A stretch of DNA of 64,000 nucleotides. Source: an uncultured Prevotella sp. (GTDB lineage: Bacteria > Bacteroidota > Bacteroidia > Bacteroidales > Bacteroidaceae). A program made the translations under genes and the position numbers. Below the pieces are notes generated by a model. That model did not search any database, had not been told where the DNA came from, and was given only the letters and a program-made list of their open reading frames with translations. Positions 35,296 through 45,800 of the stretch are shown one piece after another. Each line of letters begins with the position of its first letter. The first letter of the stretch is position 1. The DNA is taken from assembly GCA_905236455.1 (NCBI GenBank), contig CAJOPT010000128.1, positions 1 to 64,000 of the forward strand, written 5' to 3'.

Positions 35296-36399
35296 ATGGA
35301 AGATAAAAGAATCCGCGTAGCAATTACGCATGGAGATACCAATGGTATCGGATACGAACTGATTTTTAAAACATTTGACAACCAGGGTATGCTTGAGCTG
35401 TGTACTCCTATTATCTATGGCTCGCCAAAAGTAGCTACATACCACAGGAAAGCTCTTGGGTTAGAGTGTAATTTCTCTATTATCTCAAAAGCTGAGGATG
35501 CGCGTGAGGGACGCATAAACCTTCTTACTGTATTTGACGATGAGATAAAGGTAGACCTTGGCAATCCCACAGAGGAGTCAGGTACAGCTGGATTGCGGGC
35601 AGTTGACAGGGCTTTGGAAGACTATTCAAAAGGTTTGTTTGACGTTCTTGTTACAGCACCGATAGAAAATAATGAAGCCTTTCACTTCAGTGGGCAGAGT
35701 CGCTATATAGAAGATCATATTGATGCGGCGGGAAAAGGTATCAGCATGTTTGTTAATAATAATGTGCGTGTTGCCTTGGCAACCCGCAATATTCCTCTGC
35801 GGCAGGTTGCCGACACAATATCCAAGGCTGCTATTATAGACAAGTGTAAATGTCTGCATGATTCTTTGCGGCGTGACTTCAGGATATCTAATCCCCGGAT
35901 AGCCATTCTTGCGGTGAACCCGAAAGCTGGCGATAATGGTCTTATCGGCTTGGAAGAGAAGGAAGTGCTTGCTCCTGCTGTAGAAGACCTCTTTGTCGAT
36001 GGTGTGAAAGCTTTTGGACCGTATGCTGCGGACGAGTTTTTCAGTGAACGTCTTTACTCGCAGTTTGATGGCGTACTTGCAATGTATTATGACCAAGGTA
36101 TTACACCGTTCCGCTCGCTAAGCCTTGATGATGGAGTTAGTTTTATAATGGGAATACCTCTTGTATGTACTTCTCCAGACCTTAGTGCCGGATTTGGTGT
36201 AGCGGGAAAAGGACAGGTTGATGCCAACGCTATGCGTCAGGCAATTTATACAGCCATAGATATCTTCCGTCATCGTAAAGAGTATGATGAGCCAATGGCA
36301 AATCCTTTGCAGAAACTTTATAAGGAGAAGAAAGACGAAAGTGAGAAAGTAAGGTTCAACATACCTAAAAAGAAAGAAGAGCAGGGGAGTGCCCAATAA
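35296..36399 (+). CDS. pdxA: 4-hydroxythreonine-4-phosphate dehydrogenase
   Basis: An NAD-dependent step of pyridoxal-5'-phosphate synthesis (DXP-dependent route). The N-terminus (RVAITHGDTNGIGYELIFK) and blocks such as VTAPIENNEAF, LAVNPKAGDNGLIGLEE, AMYYDQGITPFRSL and TSPDLSAGFGVAGKG match PdxA. The length, 367 residues, includes a charged C-terminal extension (KDESEKVRFNIPKKKEEQ). Last gene of the rlmN transcript, followed by the inverted repeat at 36416. Confidence 0.95.
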   Translation: MEDKRIRVAITHGDTNGIGYELIFKTFDNQGMLELCTPIIYGSPKVATYHRKALGLECNFSIISKAEDAREGRINLLTVFDDEIKVDLGNPTEESGTAGLRAVDRALEDYSKGLFDVLVTAPIENNEAFHFSGQSRYIEDHIDAAGKGISMFVNNNVRVALATRNIPLRQVADTISKAAIIDKCKCLHDSLRRDFRISNPRIAILAVNPKAGDNGLIGLEEKEVLAPAVEDLFVDGVKAFGPYAADEFFSERLYSQFDGVLAMYYDQGITPFRSLSLDDGVSFIMGIPLVCTSPDLSAGFGVAGKGQVDANAMRQAIYTAIDIFRHRKEYDEPMANPLQKLYKEKKDESEKVRFNIPKKKEEQGSAQ

Positions 36400-36415
36400 G
36401 TTCACATGTCCTCAT

Positions 36416-36451
36416 AACTTAGGGAGTTAGATAGAGCTAACTCCCCAAGTT
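36416..36451. terminator. Inverted repeat between convergent genes (probable bidirectional terminator)
   Basis: Two 15-base arms (AACTTAGGGAGTTAG and CTAACTCCCCAAGTT, one mismatch) enclose a six-base loop between the stops of pdxA and the leftward gene. Neither side has a T run, so termination may be weak, or the hairpin may instead protect RNA ends. Confidence 0.6.
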
Positions 36452-36462
36452 CTAAAAGTGAC

Positions 36463-37005
36463 TTATATTCTGTATAAGTCAGTCCTGAGACTGTTAGTAT
36501 TGTCACATTTTATGTGAACCCCTAAGCTTATAAGCCTACGTAGCATCTTGATGTCGAAGGATTTGATAGCGTTCTCTTGGTGATCAATCATAAAGTGTTT
36601 GATTTTTCTTAGGAAGAGAATCTTTGTGTTTTTGCCTTCGCAAATAGTAATGGATGTTATGTTGTGGATATTAACATCTGCGAAGTCATTCTTTATCAAT
36701 CCCTCATGCTTACATTCATAAAGGAATCTCCTGAAGACTTTGGTGGATGAGAAGAATCTCGCAAGAGGCATGTTTCGAATGTCCTTTTTTGTCACAAGGG
36801 CAATGATGGCTTTTCGATCCATATCGCATCGCACCATCTCGAGCAGATGTAATAATGCTTCCCTGCAGGTCTCATCATCCTTTGGCAACTGGTCAAAGGA
36901 GAAACGGTTGTTAACTCTGGTTGTCTCACTCTCTAAGAATTTTTGGGTAGTAATAGTACCCATGACGAAATCTAATTCTTCGTCTTCTAATAGATAATAA
37001 ATCAT
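36463..37005 (-). CDS. Hypothetical protein, 180 residues
   Basis: I do not recognise this protein. It starts with an acidic stretch (MIYYLLEDEELDFVMGTIT), has no signal peptide or membrane segment, and is mostly helical with Lys/Arg-rich segments in its second half (TKILFLRKIKHFMIDHQE). It lies alone between the pdxA inverted repeat and the ligA terminator, on the same strand as ligA but separated by that terminator, so it needs its own promoter; I see no clear match. It could be an accessory gene. Confidence 0.6.
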   Translation of the reverse strand: MIYYLLEDEELDFVMGTITTQKFLESETTRVNNRFSFDQLPKDDETCREALLHLLEMVRCDMDRKAIIALVTKKDIRNMPLARFFSSTKVFRRFLYECKHEGLIKNDFADVNIHNITSITICEGKNTKILFLRKIKHFMIDHQENAIKSFDIKMLRRLISLGVHIKCDNTNSLRTDLYRI

Positions 37006-37024
37006 GATTAAAAATTTATGAATT

Positions 37025-37055
37025 AAAAAAAAAGATGTGCCAAAATTGGCACATC
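37025..37055 (-). terminator. Intrinsic terminator after ligA
   Basis: On the minus strand GATGTGCCAA and TTGGCACATC form a perfect 10-bp stem with a two-base loop, followed by nine T residues. Confidence 0.93.
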
Positions 37056-37085
37056 CGGAGATATAATTCAGAATAATTCTTTCTT

Positions 37086-39113
37086 TTAGAAGAGAGACAG
37101 TTGTGTTATTCCATGGTCTTTGTTGCCGAACCTGTTAATGAACTCCTCTTCAGAAAGGATAGGGATGTTCAGCTCGTGTGCTTTTTTGTTTTTGCCAGAT
37201 GTAGAAGTAATATCGTTGTTTATAAGGAATGAGGTGCTTTTACTCACGCTTCCAGTGACTTTCCCTCCTTGACTTTCGATATATGCTTTTAACTCGTTAC
37301 GGTTAGAGTAATGGTGAACGTCACCAGTGATGACAAAGGTCATGCCACTGCATAACCCATTGGAAGATTTATGTTCTCTTTGCGTGACGGTTATCTCCTG
37401 AAGGAGGTTGTTAAGCATTCGCATGTTCTCATTGTCGCTGAACCATGCGGTGATAAGAGTAGAACGCTCAGGACCGATGCCGTCAATATGTGAGAATGTG
37501 GTATCACCATTTGTGTTACCTTCTTGCGCTATTTGTACGAAGTCATGGAAGTCGTAGACTGAGAGCAGGCGTTTTGCTACGTCCGGACCACATTTTGGTA
37601 TGCTGATGGCGGTAAGAAGTCGCTCGGCATCAGCCTCACGGGCTTTATCTATGGAGCGCATGATATTGGAGGCAGATTTCTCTCCGAATCCTTCGAGTGA
37701 GGCTATCTCACGGATGTGGTTTCGTAACTTGTAAATGTCTGCATATTCGTGAATCCAGCCGTTAGAGATAAATTTCGCAAGTGTTTGCTCTGAGATACCG
37801 TCAATGTCCATACCTGCCTTTGACACAAAGCGGGCATATTTGCGCAATTGCTTTGCGGGGCATACAGGGTTTGAACAATGAAGAGTTCGTGTGCCGCTGG
37901 CGTCACTGGTGACAATCTCGGTGGGTGAGCCGCAGGCAGGGCAGGTGTCAGGAATAGAAAGTGTCCCCACAGACTCCTCTACTCTCACAACCTTTGGAAT
38001 GATCTTGTTTGCCTTGATGACATATAACTTCGTTCCTGCTCCACCTATACCTAAGCGCTCACATTCACTGATATTACATAGAGAGGCACGCTTTACGGTG
38101 GTTCCCTCCAAGTCTACAGGTTGGAATATGGCTACAGGTGAGATGGTGCTTGCCGCACATGACCATTCGATCTCTTTGAGTTCTGTATATGCCTCTTCAT
38201 CCTGCCACTTAAAGGCAAGACCTCCACGGGTGGCATGGTGCCCGGTAACACTTCCTGTCTGTGCGTATGCCGTGTCGTCGTATGTTATGACAAGTCCGTC
38301 TACAGGAAAGGGATTCTCTCCACTTGTTACCTTTTTGCTGAAAAAATCTACCGCATTCTGTATGTTTACCTCATCTGGGACATCTATTAATTGACGCTCA
38401 ACGGTAGAGAATCCCATTTTGTCAAGCCATTCCATGCGTGCTCCGAAAGATACTGTGCTGTCATCTTCTTTACCGGTGTATACCAATGAGAATGGAATCC
38501 ATTGGATGTTTCTTCGCTTCACCTCCTCAATATCCTTAAGAGTCAGGGAGCCGGAAGCAAGGTTGCGAGGGTTGGCATAGTCCTCCCCGCTCTCAATAAT
38601 GAAACGGTCAAAGTCGCTGTATGAGATTACAGCCTCGCCACGTATTACAATATGACCTTTATTAGCGATGTGGACGGGTATACCACTGATGGCACTTGCC
38701 AGATGGGTGATGTTGGTGCCGATATGTCCGTCGCCGCGTGTGACAACTTTTGAGAGCCTGCCGTTGTCGTATGTTACTACGAGAGTGAGGCCGTCTAACT
38801 TCCATGACATCCATACAGGACGCCCCTCTGCCCATTTAACTAATTCGGTCACTTGTTTGGTCTTTGCAAGGGAGAGCGCGGCAAACTCATGCTCTTCTTT
38901 CTTTCCCTCAACATTGTCTTCCGATACATTCTGAGTAGGCGAGGATGGCAGGATCTCGCCAGTCTCTTCCTCAAGAGTCTTAAGCTCGTCGAAAAGCGCA
39001 TCCCACTCATGGTCCGACATTATTTCCATGCGTCCATTGTAATAAGCATCGGATGCCTTATTGAGCTTGTCAACAAGCTCATGTATTCTTTGTATCTTCT
39101 CTTCTTCTATCAT
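37086..39113 (-). CDS. NAD-dependent DNA ligase, divergent form
   Basis: Seals nicks using NAD+. The adenylated lysine is K105 in WKLDGL. Downstream are the nucleotidyltransferase block (GEAVISYSDF; NPRNLASGSL; FPVDGLVITYDD), the OB region, a four-cysteine zinc finger (CPAC, CSNPVC; about 396-425), helix-hairpin-helix repeats and a C-terminal BRCT domain (GMTFVITGDVHHYSNR). The domain set is complete, and 675 residues is normal. However, many positions differ from the usual bacterial LigA: the N-terminal domain reads NGRMEIMSDHEWDALFDELK, and GHHATRGGLAFKW replaces the usual SKAPRWAIAYKF-type block. This resembles second LigA paralogues of Firmicutes, so it may be an extra or acquired ligase. 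It overlaps the transporter gene upstream by four bases. Confidence 0.9.
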   Translation of the reverse strand: MIEEEKIQRIHELVDKLNKASDAYYNGRMEIMSDHEWDALFDELKTLEEETGEILPSSPTQNVSEDNVEGKKEEHEFAALSLAKTKQVTELVKWAEGRPVWMSWKLDGLTLVVTYDNGRLSKVVTRGDGHIGTNITHLASAISGIPVHIANKGHIVIRGEAVISYSDFDRFIIESGEDYANPRNLASGSLTLKDIEEVKRRNIQWIPFSLVYTGKEDDSTVSFGARMEWLDKMGFSTVERQLIDVPDEVNIQNAVDFFSKKVTSGENPFPVDGLVITYDDTAYAQTGSVTGHHATRGGLAFKWQDEEAYTELKEIEWSCAASTISPVAIFQPVDLEGTTVKRASLCNISECERLGIGGAGTKLYVIKANKIIPKVVRVEESVGTLSIPDTCPACGSPTEIVTSDASGTRTLHCSNPVCPAKQLRKYARFVSKAGMDIDGISEQTLAKFISNGWIHEYADIYKLRNHIREIASLEGFGEKSASNIMRSIDKAREADAERLLTAISIPKCGPDVAKRLLSVYDFHDFVQIAQEGNTNGDTTFSHIDGIGPERSTLITAWFSDNENMRMLNNLLQEITVTQREHKSSNGLCSGMTFVITGDVHHYSNRNELKAYIESQGGKVTGSVSKSTSFLINNDITSTSGKNKKAHELNIPILSEEEFINRFGNKDHGITQLSLF

Positions 39114-40234
39114 TTGAGTTCCTTTTCCTCTTCCGTTTGTACTTCCTCTTTCTGTGTTACCTCATCATTCTCATGCTCTCTTGTCACATACCGTTGCCAG
39201 TAGGCTATTATGAGTGTGGTAAGGGGTAGGGCAATGATAAGACCGATAAAGCCAAGTAAGGCTCCCCATACAGATAGGGATAGAAGGAGGATGGCAGGGT
39301 TCAGTCCCATGGCTTTCCCCATGATTTTGGGAGTGACAATCATGTCAGTAATAACTTGTACAATACAGAATATAAGTACGGCAAGTCCGAAGATTACCCA
39401 AAAGTTCTGACCTGTGTCGGCTGCCTTCAGCAATGCGAGAAAGGCTGTAGGGATTAGCGCAAAGGTGTGTAAATATGGTACAAGGTCAAGTATTCCGATG
39501 AGTATACCCAGTCCGATTGCCATCGGAAACCCGATGATCGTAAACCCGATGCAAAACATTATACCCATGCATAATGCCACGAGACCTTGACCGCGGATGT
39601 AGTTGTTAAGCTCACGTGCCGCATCACTGGCAAGCTCTTTCCAGAAAGGACGGTTTTTCTTCGGAAAGATCTTAATCCAGTTCTCTGTAAGGAACTCATA
39701 GTCGAGTAATATGAAGAACATATATAATAAGGTGATGAATGAGGCGATGATACTGATGACAATATTCGCTGTCTGCCCGACGAATGAGAACACCTTCGGC
39801 ATGCTTGTTTTTATTATGTCGGTGAAGTCATTGCTTTTAAGAAACTTCTCAATCTCATGCTGGTTTTCCTGCACCCAATCCTTGATATATGTTACAATAT
39901 CTGTTGATTTCGTACTCTGGTTGATGAATTTCTGAATGAAATATCCCAGTTTCTCAAACTGTTCAACCATAGGTGGGAATATAAGATAGCAGATTCCGCC
40001 AATTACTAAAATGACAAAAATAAGAGAAACAATGATTGATAAGACCCGCCCGGGCACATGCAACTTAAATTGCACGAATTTGACAAGCGGATACATAAGG
40101 TATGCGAGAAACCATGCTATCGCAAATGGAAGAAGTACCCCGCTAAGGGATCTGATTATGAGGAACGTAGCTATGATGATAATGGCTGCGAATCCCCAAC
40201 GTATAACTTTGTCAAATGTTATTTTATCATTCAT
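39110..40234 (-). CDS. AI-2E family transporter (PerM-like membrane protein)
   Basis: A polytopic inner-membrane protein of 374 residues with about eight hydrophobic segments. An N-terminal pair (FAAIIIIATFLIIRSLSGVL, then LPFAIAWFLAYLMYPLV) is followed by a soluble helical part and the conserved C-terminal region (IGILDLVPYLHTFALIPTA; MGLNPAILLLSLSVWGALLG). The family includes proposed autoinducer exporters and ion exchangers; the substrate here is unknown. The last 25 residues are acidic and charged. Its stop overlaps the ligA start. Confidence 0.88.
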   Translation of the reverse strand: MNDKITFDKVIRWGFAAIIIIATFLIIRSLSGVLLPFAIAWFLAYLMYPLVKFVQFKLHVPGRVLSIIVSLIFVILVIGGICYLIFPPMVEQFEKLGYFIQKFINQSTKSTDIVTYIKDWVQENQHEIEKFLKSNDFTDIIKTSMPKVFSFVGQTANIVISIIASFITLLYMFFILLDYEFLTENWIKIFPKKNRPFWKELASDAARELNNYIRGQGLVALCMGIMFCIGFTIIGFPMAIGLGILIGILDLVPYLHTFALIPTAFLALLKAADTGQNFWVIFGLAVLIFCIVQVITDMIVTPKIMGKAMGLNPAILLLSLSVWGALLGFIGLIIALPLTTLIIAYWQRYVTREHENDEVTQKEEVQTEEEKELK

Positions 40235-40274
40235 GGCGTTTTTGGTAGAAGGTGATTAATAAAAAAGTGTTTGT

Positions 40275-40871
40275 CTATTGATGGGCAGTCTCCTCCTCTA
40301 TAGCGTGTTGATAGCATTCCCTGCATAATGGCTCATATTCGGAGGTCTCACCAAGAAGCACACGCTTGTCATTCTTCACCAGCCTGTGGCTGACGTATGC
40401 AAGAGCTCCACATTTTACGCAGATGGCATGTACCTTCGTCACATCATCGGCTATGGCACATAAGGCTGGCATGGGACCGAAGGGTACTCCTTTGAAATCC
40501 ATGTCAAGACCTGCTATTATAACACGTATGCCACGGTTGGCAAGCTCATTACATACCTCTGGAAGATGCTCGTCAAGGAACTGTGCCTCGTCAATACCTA
40601 CCACGTCAATATCAGATGACAGCAATAAGATAGAAGTTGAGGATTCTATAGGTGTTGATGGAATTGTGTTGTGGTCATGGCTGACAACATCCTCATCAGA
40701 ATAGCGCGTGTCGATGGATGGCTTGAAAATCTCCACCCGTTGTTTAGCAAACTTAGCGCGTTTCATTCTGCGGATTAACTCTTCGGTCTTTCCGGAGAAC
40801 ATTGAGCCGCAAATCACTTCAATCCTTCCTTGTCGGTGTCTCTCACCGTTTAGATGGCTAATTGTTGTCAT
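40275..40871 (-). CDS. tdk: Thymidine kinase
   Basis: Phosphorylates thymidine with ATP in nucleoside salvage. The P-loop [14 protein letters not shown], the DEAQF segment and two CxxC zinc pairs (CVKC; CREC) define the type II bacterial enzyme. The length, 198 residues, is normal. Its promoter is divergent from that of rsmI. Confidence 0.96.
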   Translation of the reverse strand: MTTISHLNGERHRQGRIEVICGSMFSGKTEELIRRMKRAKFAKQRVEIFKPSIDTRYSDEDVVSHDHNTIPSTPIESSTSILLLSSDIDVVGIDEAQFLDEHLPEVCNELANRGIRVIIAGLDMDFKGVPFGPMPALCAIADDVTKVHAICVKCGALAYVSHRLVKNDKRVLLGETSEYEPLCRECYQHAIEEETAHQ

Positions 40872-40912
40872 GTTTTATGTGATTTTACATGATTATTTTC
40901 TTCATACCGATG

Positions 40913-40944
40913 CAAAAGTACAAATCCGTTTTAAAAATTGCAAA
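40913..40944 (-). promoter_or_regulatory. Promoter of tdk
   Basis: On the minus strand TTTG (40941-40944), 20 bp, TACTTTTG (40913-40920), about 40 bases before the tdk start. Confidence 0.85.
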
Positions 40945-40959
40945 GAAACTGCCTAATTT

Positions 40960-40991
40960 TTTGTTAATAACCAGAATTTAATATACCTTTG
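40960..40991 (+). promoter_or_regulatory. Promoter of rsmI
   Basis: TTTG (40960-40963), a spacer of exactly 20 bp, TACCTTTG (40984-40991). The ATG at 41001 is only nine bases further on, which implies a leader of a few nucleotides at most. Confidence 0.88.
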
Positions 40992-41000
40992 TCCCCTGTC

Positions 41001-41699
41001 ATGGGCATATTGTATCTTGTACCCACTCCAGTGGGTAACATGGAAGATATGACGATGCGGGCAGTAAGGATTCTCAAGGAAGCCGACATCGTATTGGCAG
41101 AAGACACCAGGACTTCTGGGAATCTTCTGAGACATTTCGATATACAGACGCACATGATGTCGCACCACAAATTCAACGAACATGGTACCTCGGCAGGAGT
41201 GGTGGAGCGACTTAAGGCCGGACAGACTATAGCCTTGGTAAGTGATGCGGGCACTCCAGGCATCAGCGATCCGGGATTCTTCCTCGTGAGGGAGGCTGTC
41301 GCTGCAGGTATAGAAGTACAGACCTTGCCGGGTGCGACAGCATTCGTTCCTGCGTTAGTATCATCAGGACTGCCATGTGACAGGTTCTGTTTTGAGGGTT
41401 TCCTCCCGCAAAAAAAAGGCAGGAAGACACGGCTGGAACAGTTGAGTGAGGAAACACGAACGATGGTGTTCTATGAGTCGCCATACCGTTTGGTAAAGAC
41501 TTTGGAACAGTTCGCTGCCATATTCGGTGATGACCGGCAGGTCTGTGTATGCCGTGAGATATCAAAGATTCACGAGGAGTGTGTCCGCGGTAGCCTGTCA
41601 GAGGTCGTGACCCATTTCAAGGAAAAAAGTCCCAAAGGCGAGATAGTAATCGTCTTGTCTGGAAATATAGAGAAAAAGGTTAAATTAAATAAGGAATAA
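41001..41699 (+). CDS. rsmI: 16S rRNA (cytidine(1402)-2'-O)-methyltransferase
   Basis: Methylates the ribose of C1402 in the 16S rRNA decoding site. A tetrapyrrole-methylase-fold protein with YLVPTPVGNMEDMT, VLAEDTRTSGNLL, SDAGTPGISDPGF and FYESPYRL. I start at ATG 41001 (MGILYLVP); an in-frame TTG at 40989 lies inside the -7 box and is rejected. The stop overlaps the next start by one base. Confidence 0.95.
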   Translation: MGILYLVPTPVGNMEDMTMRAVRILKEADIVLAEDTRTSGNLLRHFDIQTHMMSHHKFNEHGTSAGVVERLKAGQTIALVSDAGTPGISDPGFFLVREAVAAGIEVQTLPGATAFVPALVSSGLPCDRFCFEGFLPQKKGRKTRLEQLSEETRTMVFYESPYRLVKTLEQFAAIFGDDRQVCVCREISKIHEECVRGSLSEVVTHFKEKSPKGEIVIVLSGNIEKKVKLNKE

Positions 41700-42592
41700 T
41701 GAGAAAACTATTTTTCTTGGCAGTATGCGCAATGTCACTTACTGCTTGTAATCGGTTCGGTAAGCCGGAGACTAACCCGGCAATGATTCAGAATGACTCC
41801 CTTCGCGCAGTCATTGAGGCGCGTGACAACGAGATTAATGACATGATGGGAACGTTGAATGAGATTCAAGAGGGGTTCCGTGTAATCAACGAAGCTGAAG
41901 AACGTGTCACACTGGCTCAGACTGGTGAGAATGGCTCAGACAAGGCTGCTATCATCAAGGACAATGTGAAGTTTATCGCTCAGAGGATGGCTGAGAACCG
42001 TGAGCTTATTAAGAAACTCCAGCAACAGTTGCGTGAGAGTGGCTTCAAGGGCGACCAGATGAGACGCACACTTGAACAGCTGACCGCTCAGCTGGCGTTG
42101 AAAGACAAGGAACTTCAGAAGATGCGTGAACAGCTGGACGCAAAGGATATCCATATCTCAGAGTTGGATGAGGCTATCAACAACCTGAATACTGATGTGG
42201 CTACCTTGACGGCTGAAAACACTAATCTGACTACAGAAAAAGAGAACCTGCAGGAAGAGAACACACGTCAGGAAAAGACCATTGACACTCAAGACAAACA
42301 ACTAAATACTGCTTGGTATGTCTTTGGTACGAAGCAGGAGCTCAAAGACCAGAATATTCTCTCTGACGGCAAAGTGCTGCAAGGATCATTCAACAAGAGC
42401 TATTTCACAAAGATTGATATCCGTGTAGACAAAGAGATAAAACTCTATACCAAGAATGCGAAACTCCTTACGACACACCCGTCAAGCAGTTATACATTGT
42501 CTAAAGACACTAACGGACAGTATGTCCTGCGCATTGTTGATCCAAATACATTCTGGAGTACAAGCAAATATCTCGTTATACAAGTGAAGTAG
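41699..42592 (+). CDS. Coiled-coil lipoprotein of unknown function
   Basis: An exported lipoprotein of 297 residues. The lipobox LTAC puts the lipidated cysteine at residue 17. Residues about 35-205 are a nearly continuous coiled coil rich in Glu, Gln, Lys and Leu (KKLQQQLRESGFKGDQMRRT; DKELQKMREQLDAKDIH). The C-terminal 90 residues form a small beta-rich domain (YFTKIDIRVDKEIKLYTK). A periplasmic structural or scaffold role is plausible, but no specific function can be assigned. It is coupled to rsmI by a one-base overlap and followed by a terminator. Confidence 0.8.
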   Translation: MRKLFFLAVCAMSLTACNRFGKPETNPAMIQNDSLRAVIEARDNEINDMMGTLNEIQEGFRVINEAEERVTLAQTGENGSDKAAIIKDNVKFIAQRMAENRELIKKLQQQLRESGFKGDQMRRTLEQLTAQLALKDKELQKMREQLDAKDIHISELDEAINNLNTDVATLTAENTNLTTEKENLQEENTRQEKTIDTQDKQLNTAWYVFGTKQELKDQNILSDGKVLQGSFNKSYFTKIDIRVDKEIKLYTKNAKLLTTHPSSSYTLSKDTNGQYVLRIVDPNTFWSTSKYLVIQVK

Positions 42593-42630
42593 AATATACT
42601 TGGAATAAAGAGGTTAATTATTAAAATAAT

Positions 42631-42675
42631 AAAGAGGTAGGTTGTTAAATAACACTCTGCCTCTTTCTTTTTTTA
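42631..42675 (+). terminator. Intrinsic terminator after the coiled-coil lipoprotein gene
   Basis: AAAGAGGTAG pairs with CTGCCTCTTT (one G-U pair) across a 16-base loop and is followed by CTTTTTTTATTT. Confidence 0.88.
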
Positions 42676-42773
42676 TTTATGGAGCATAACGGTACGGTAG
42701 ATAGTGTCTATACCACATTTGTGCTATTTTTTATATATTTATCAAACAGACGTGAACTTTTTGTGTTAAAAAG

Positions 42774-42804
42774 TTGCATATTGATAGAAAAAGCAGTACT
42801 TTTG
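42774..42804 (+). promoter_or_regulatory. Promoter of the second susC operon
   Basis: TTG (42774-42776), 20 bp, TACTTTTG (42797-42804). The start codon is 50 bases further on. Confidence 0.82.
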
Positions 42805-42854
42805 CAAACTGTATTGAAAGTATTTAAGAAAAAATTAATAACATTGAGGTTTAT

Positions 42855-45800
42855 ATGAGTAAAAGACTAAGCTTAGTTTTAGCCTGTTTTTTCCTGTCTA
42901 TAGGGATGGCATTGGCTCAAACAACAGTATCAGGAACCGTTATCTCAGGCGATGACGGTCAGCCTATCATCGGTGCCTCTGTCATGATTAAAGGTACCAA
43001 GATGGGTGGAGTGACTGACATTGACGGTCATTTCAGCATTAATTCGCCTCACGAGAAGCCGCAGCTGGTAATCAGCTATATCGGCATGAAAACCGTGACG
43101 GTTAAGGGAGGTCAGAATATTCATGTTACGCTCCAGCCGGATGCTGAAAGTCAGCGTTTGGATGAGGTGGTCGTAACTGGTATGCAGAAAATGGACAAGC
43201 GCTTGTTTACTGGTGCTACTACAAAGGTGAGTGCCGAAGATGCCAAATTGGATGGTGTCGCTGACGTGAGCCGTGCGCTCGAAGGTCGTGCGGCAGGTGT
43301 GTCGGTACAGAACGTTTCCGGTACATTCGGTACAGCTCCTAAAATACGTGTACGTGGTGCAACCTCAATCTATGGTAGCTCAAAACCGTTGTGGGTTATC
43401 GATGGCGTAATCCAGGAGGATGCTGTTGATGTAAGCGCAGATGATTTGTCTTCTGGTGATGCCGTGACATTGATTTCAAATGCTATTTCCGGACTTAGTG
43501 CGGATGATATAGAGAGTTTCCAGGTGTTGAAAGACGGTTCCGCCACCTCTATCTATGGCGCGCGCGCTATGGCAGGTGTCGTTGTCGTTACAACTAAGCG
43601 TGGTAAGGCTGGTCGTAGTACAATTAACTATACAGGTGAGTTCTCTTACCGTTTGAAGCCAAGCTACCGTGACTATAACATCTCCAATTCTCAGGAACAG
43701 ATGGGTATCTATAAGGAGATGGCTGCTAAGGGCTGGCTTGAGTTCTCCGCCCTTGCAAATGGCTCAACCTCAGGTCTTTATGGCAAGATGTATAATGAAA
43801 TAGCCAAATATAATGAGACAAATGGTCAGTTTGGTCTTCCTTATACTGATGCCGCTATGAACGCATACTTGCAGGAGGCTGAGTTCCGCAATACTGACTG
43901 GTTTGATCTTCTTTTCAATAATAATATTACGCAGAACCATTCTGCAAGTATCTCTACCGGTACAGAAAAGGCAAGCTTGTACGCGTCTATTTCCGCAATG
44001 AATGATCCGGGTTGGACTAAAGATGCCAAGGTTGAACGTTATACAGCTAACATGAACGCATCGTTCAATCTCTCAAAGAATCTTACCGTGTCATTGCTGA
44101 CAAACGGTTCCTATCGTGACCAGAATGCTCCTGGTACGCTGGCAAGGTCTACCGATGTCGTAAGTGGTGCCGTAAACCGTTCTTTTGATATCAACCCGTT
44201 CAGCTATGCGATGAATACCTCTCGCACATTGGATCCAAGTAGTATATATACACGTAACTATGCTCCATTCAATATCTTTGACGAGTTGGACAACAACTAT
44301 ATAGCCCTTTCTGTTTCTGATATGAAATTCCAGGGCGAGATAACTTGGAAGCCAGTACTCGGACTTGAGATTCATGGTTTGGGCGCATATCGTGTGCAGA
44401 AAACATCTCAGGAGCATTTCATCTTGAACAACAGTAACCAGGCGGAAGCTTATCGCGCCGGTGTTGACAACCCGAATATCCAGAATAGTAACAGTTATCT
44501 CTATACAGATCCGTCGGAGCCAAACTCACTGCCAATCTCAGTGATGCCAACTGGTGGTATTTACACTCGTAACGACTATATGGTGCGCCAGCTTGACTTC
44601 CGCGGTACAATACAATATAATAAGGTGTGGAATGACACACATATTATGAACCTTTTTGCAGGTATGGAGGCTAACAAGACCGATAAGGATCAGATGTTCC
44701 ACTCCGATTATGGTGTAGACTATGATGCTGCGCGTCTTGTAACTATAGAGCCGAAATTCTACAAACAAGCAAAGGAGGAAGGCACAGTGTTGTCAAGCTT
44801 CGCTAAGGCTTGGACTCGTAACCTTGCTTACTTCTTCAGTGGCAGCTATTCTTATAAAGGACGCTATACAGCTAACTATACGCTCCGTTATGAGGGAACC
44901 AACAAACTGGGTAAGTCAAGAAGTGCCCGTTGGCTTCCTACGTGGAACGTCTCTGGTGCTTGGAACGTCAATGAGGAGACCTTCTTTAAGAACTGGATGG
45001 AGAAAAATAACGGTGCCTTCTCGCACTTGGCATTCCGTGCATCTTATTCTCTGACTGCCGACCGTGGACCATCTTATGTGTCAAATGCGCTTCCGATTTA
45101 TTATTCAAGAAACGCATGGCGTCCTCAGGGAGATCAGATGGAGATGGTTATTGACTTGAGCGATATCGCTAACACAGAGCTGACATACGAGAAGAAGCAT
45201 GAGCTTAACCTCGGTCTTGATGCCGGTTTCTTGCAGAACCGTATCAATTTCAACTTCGATATCTACTGGCGACAGAATTATGACCTGATTGGTTATATAC
45301 AAACCCAAGGTGTAGGTGGTTTCATTGATAAGCTTGCCAATGTCGCTTCAATGCGCTCTCATGGTGTTGAGGCAACGCTGACAACACATAATGTCCAGGG
45401 AAAGGACTTCAAGTGGGATACTGACTTGACATTCGCTTATGCAAAGAACACGATTACTGATTTGAAGTCGAAGTCAAACGTAATCAACTTGGTAACAGGT
45501 TCTTCAAGCAGCCACTTCCGTGAAGGCTATCCAGTGTCAGCTTTGTTCTCTATCCCGTTTGCCGGACTTAACGATGAGGGTATTCCGACCATCATCAATG
45601 AGAAAGGTGAGGTTACCACGACAGATATTAACTTCCAGGAGTATGAGAACCTTGATTTCTTGAAATATGAGGGACCGACAGAGCCTACAATCACTGGTGG
45701 TCTTAACAATATGCTTCGTTGGAAGAACTGGAGACTGAATGTGTTCATCACATATTCATTTGGAAACAAACTTCGTCTGTATCCTTCATTTGCAGCAGGT

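Noticed and set aside
36416..36451. Hairpin after pdxA considered as a riboswitch or small RNA
   Set aside because: It is a simple near-perfect stem between convergent stops with no other conserved structure; a terminator or RNA-end structure is the simpler reading.
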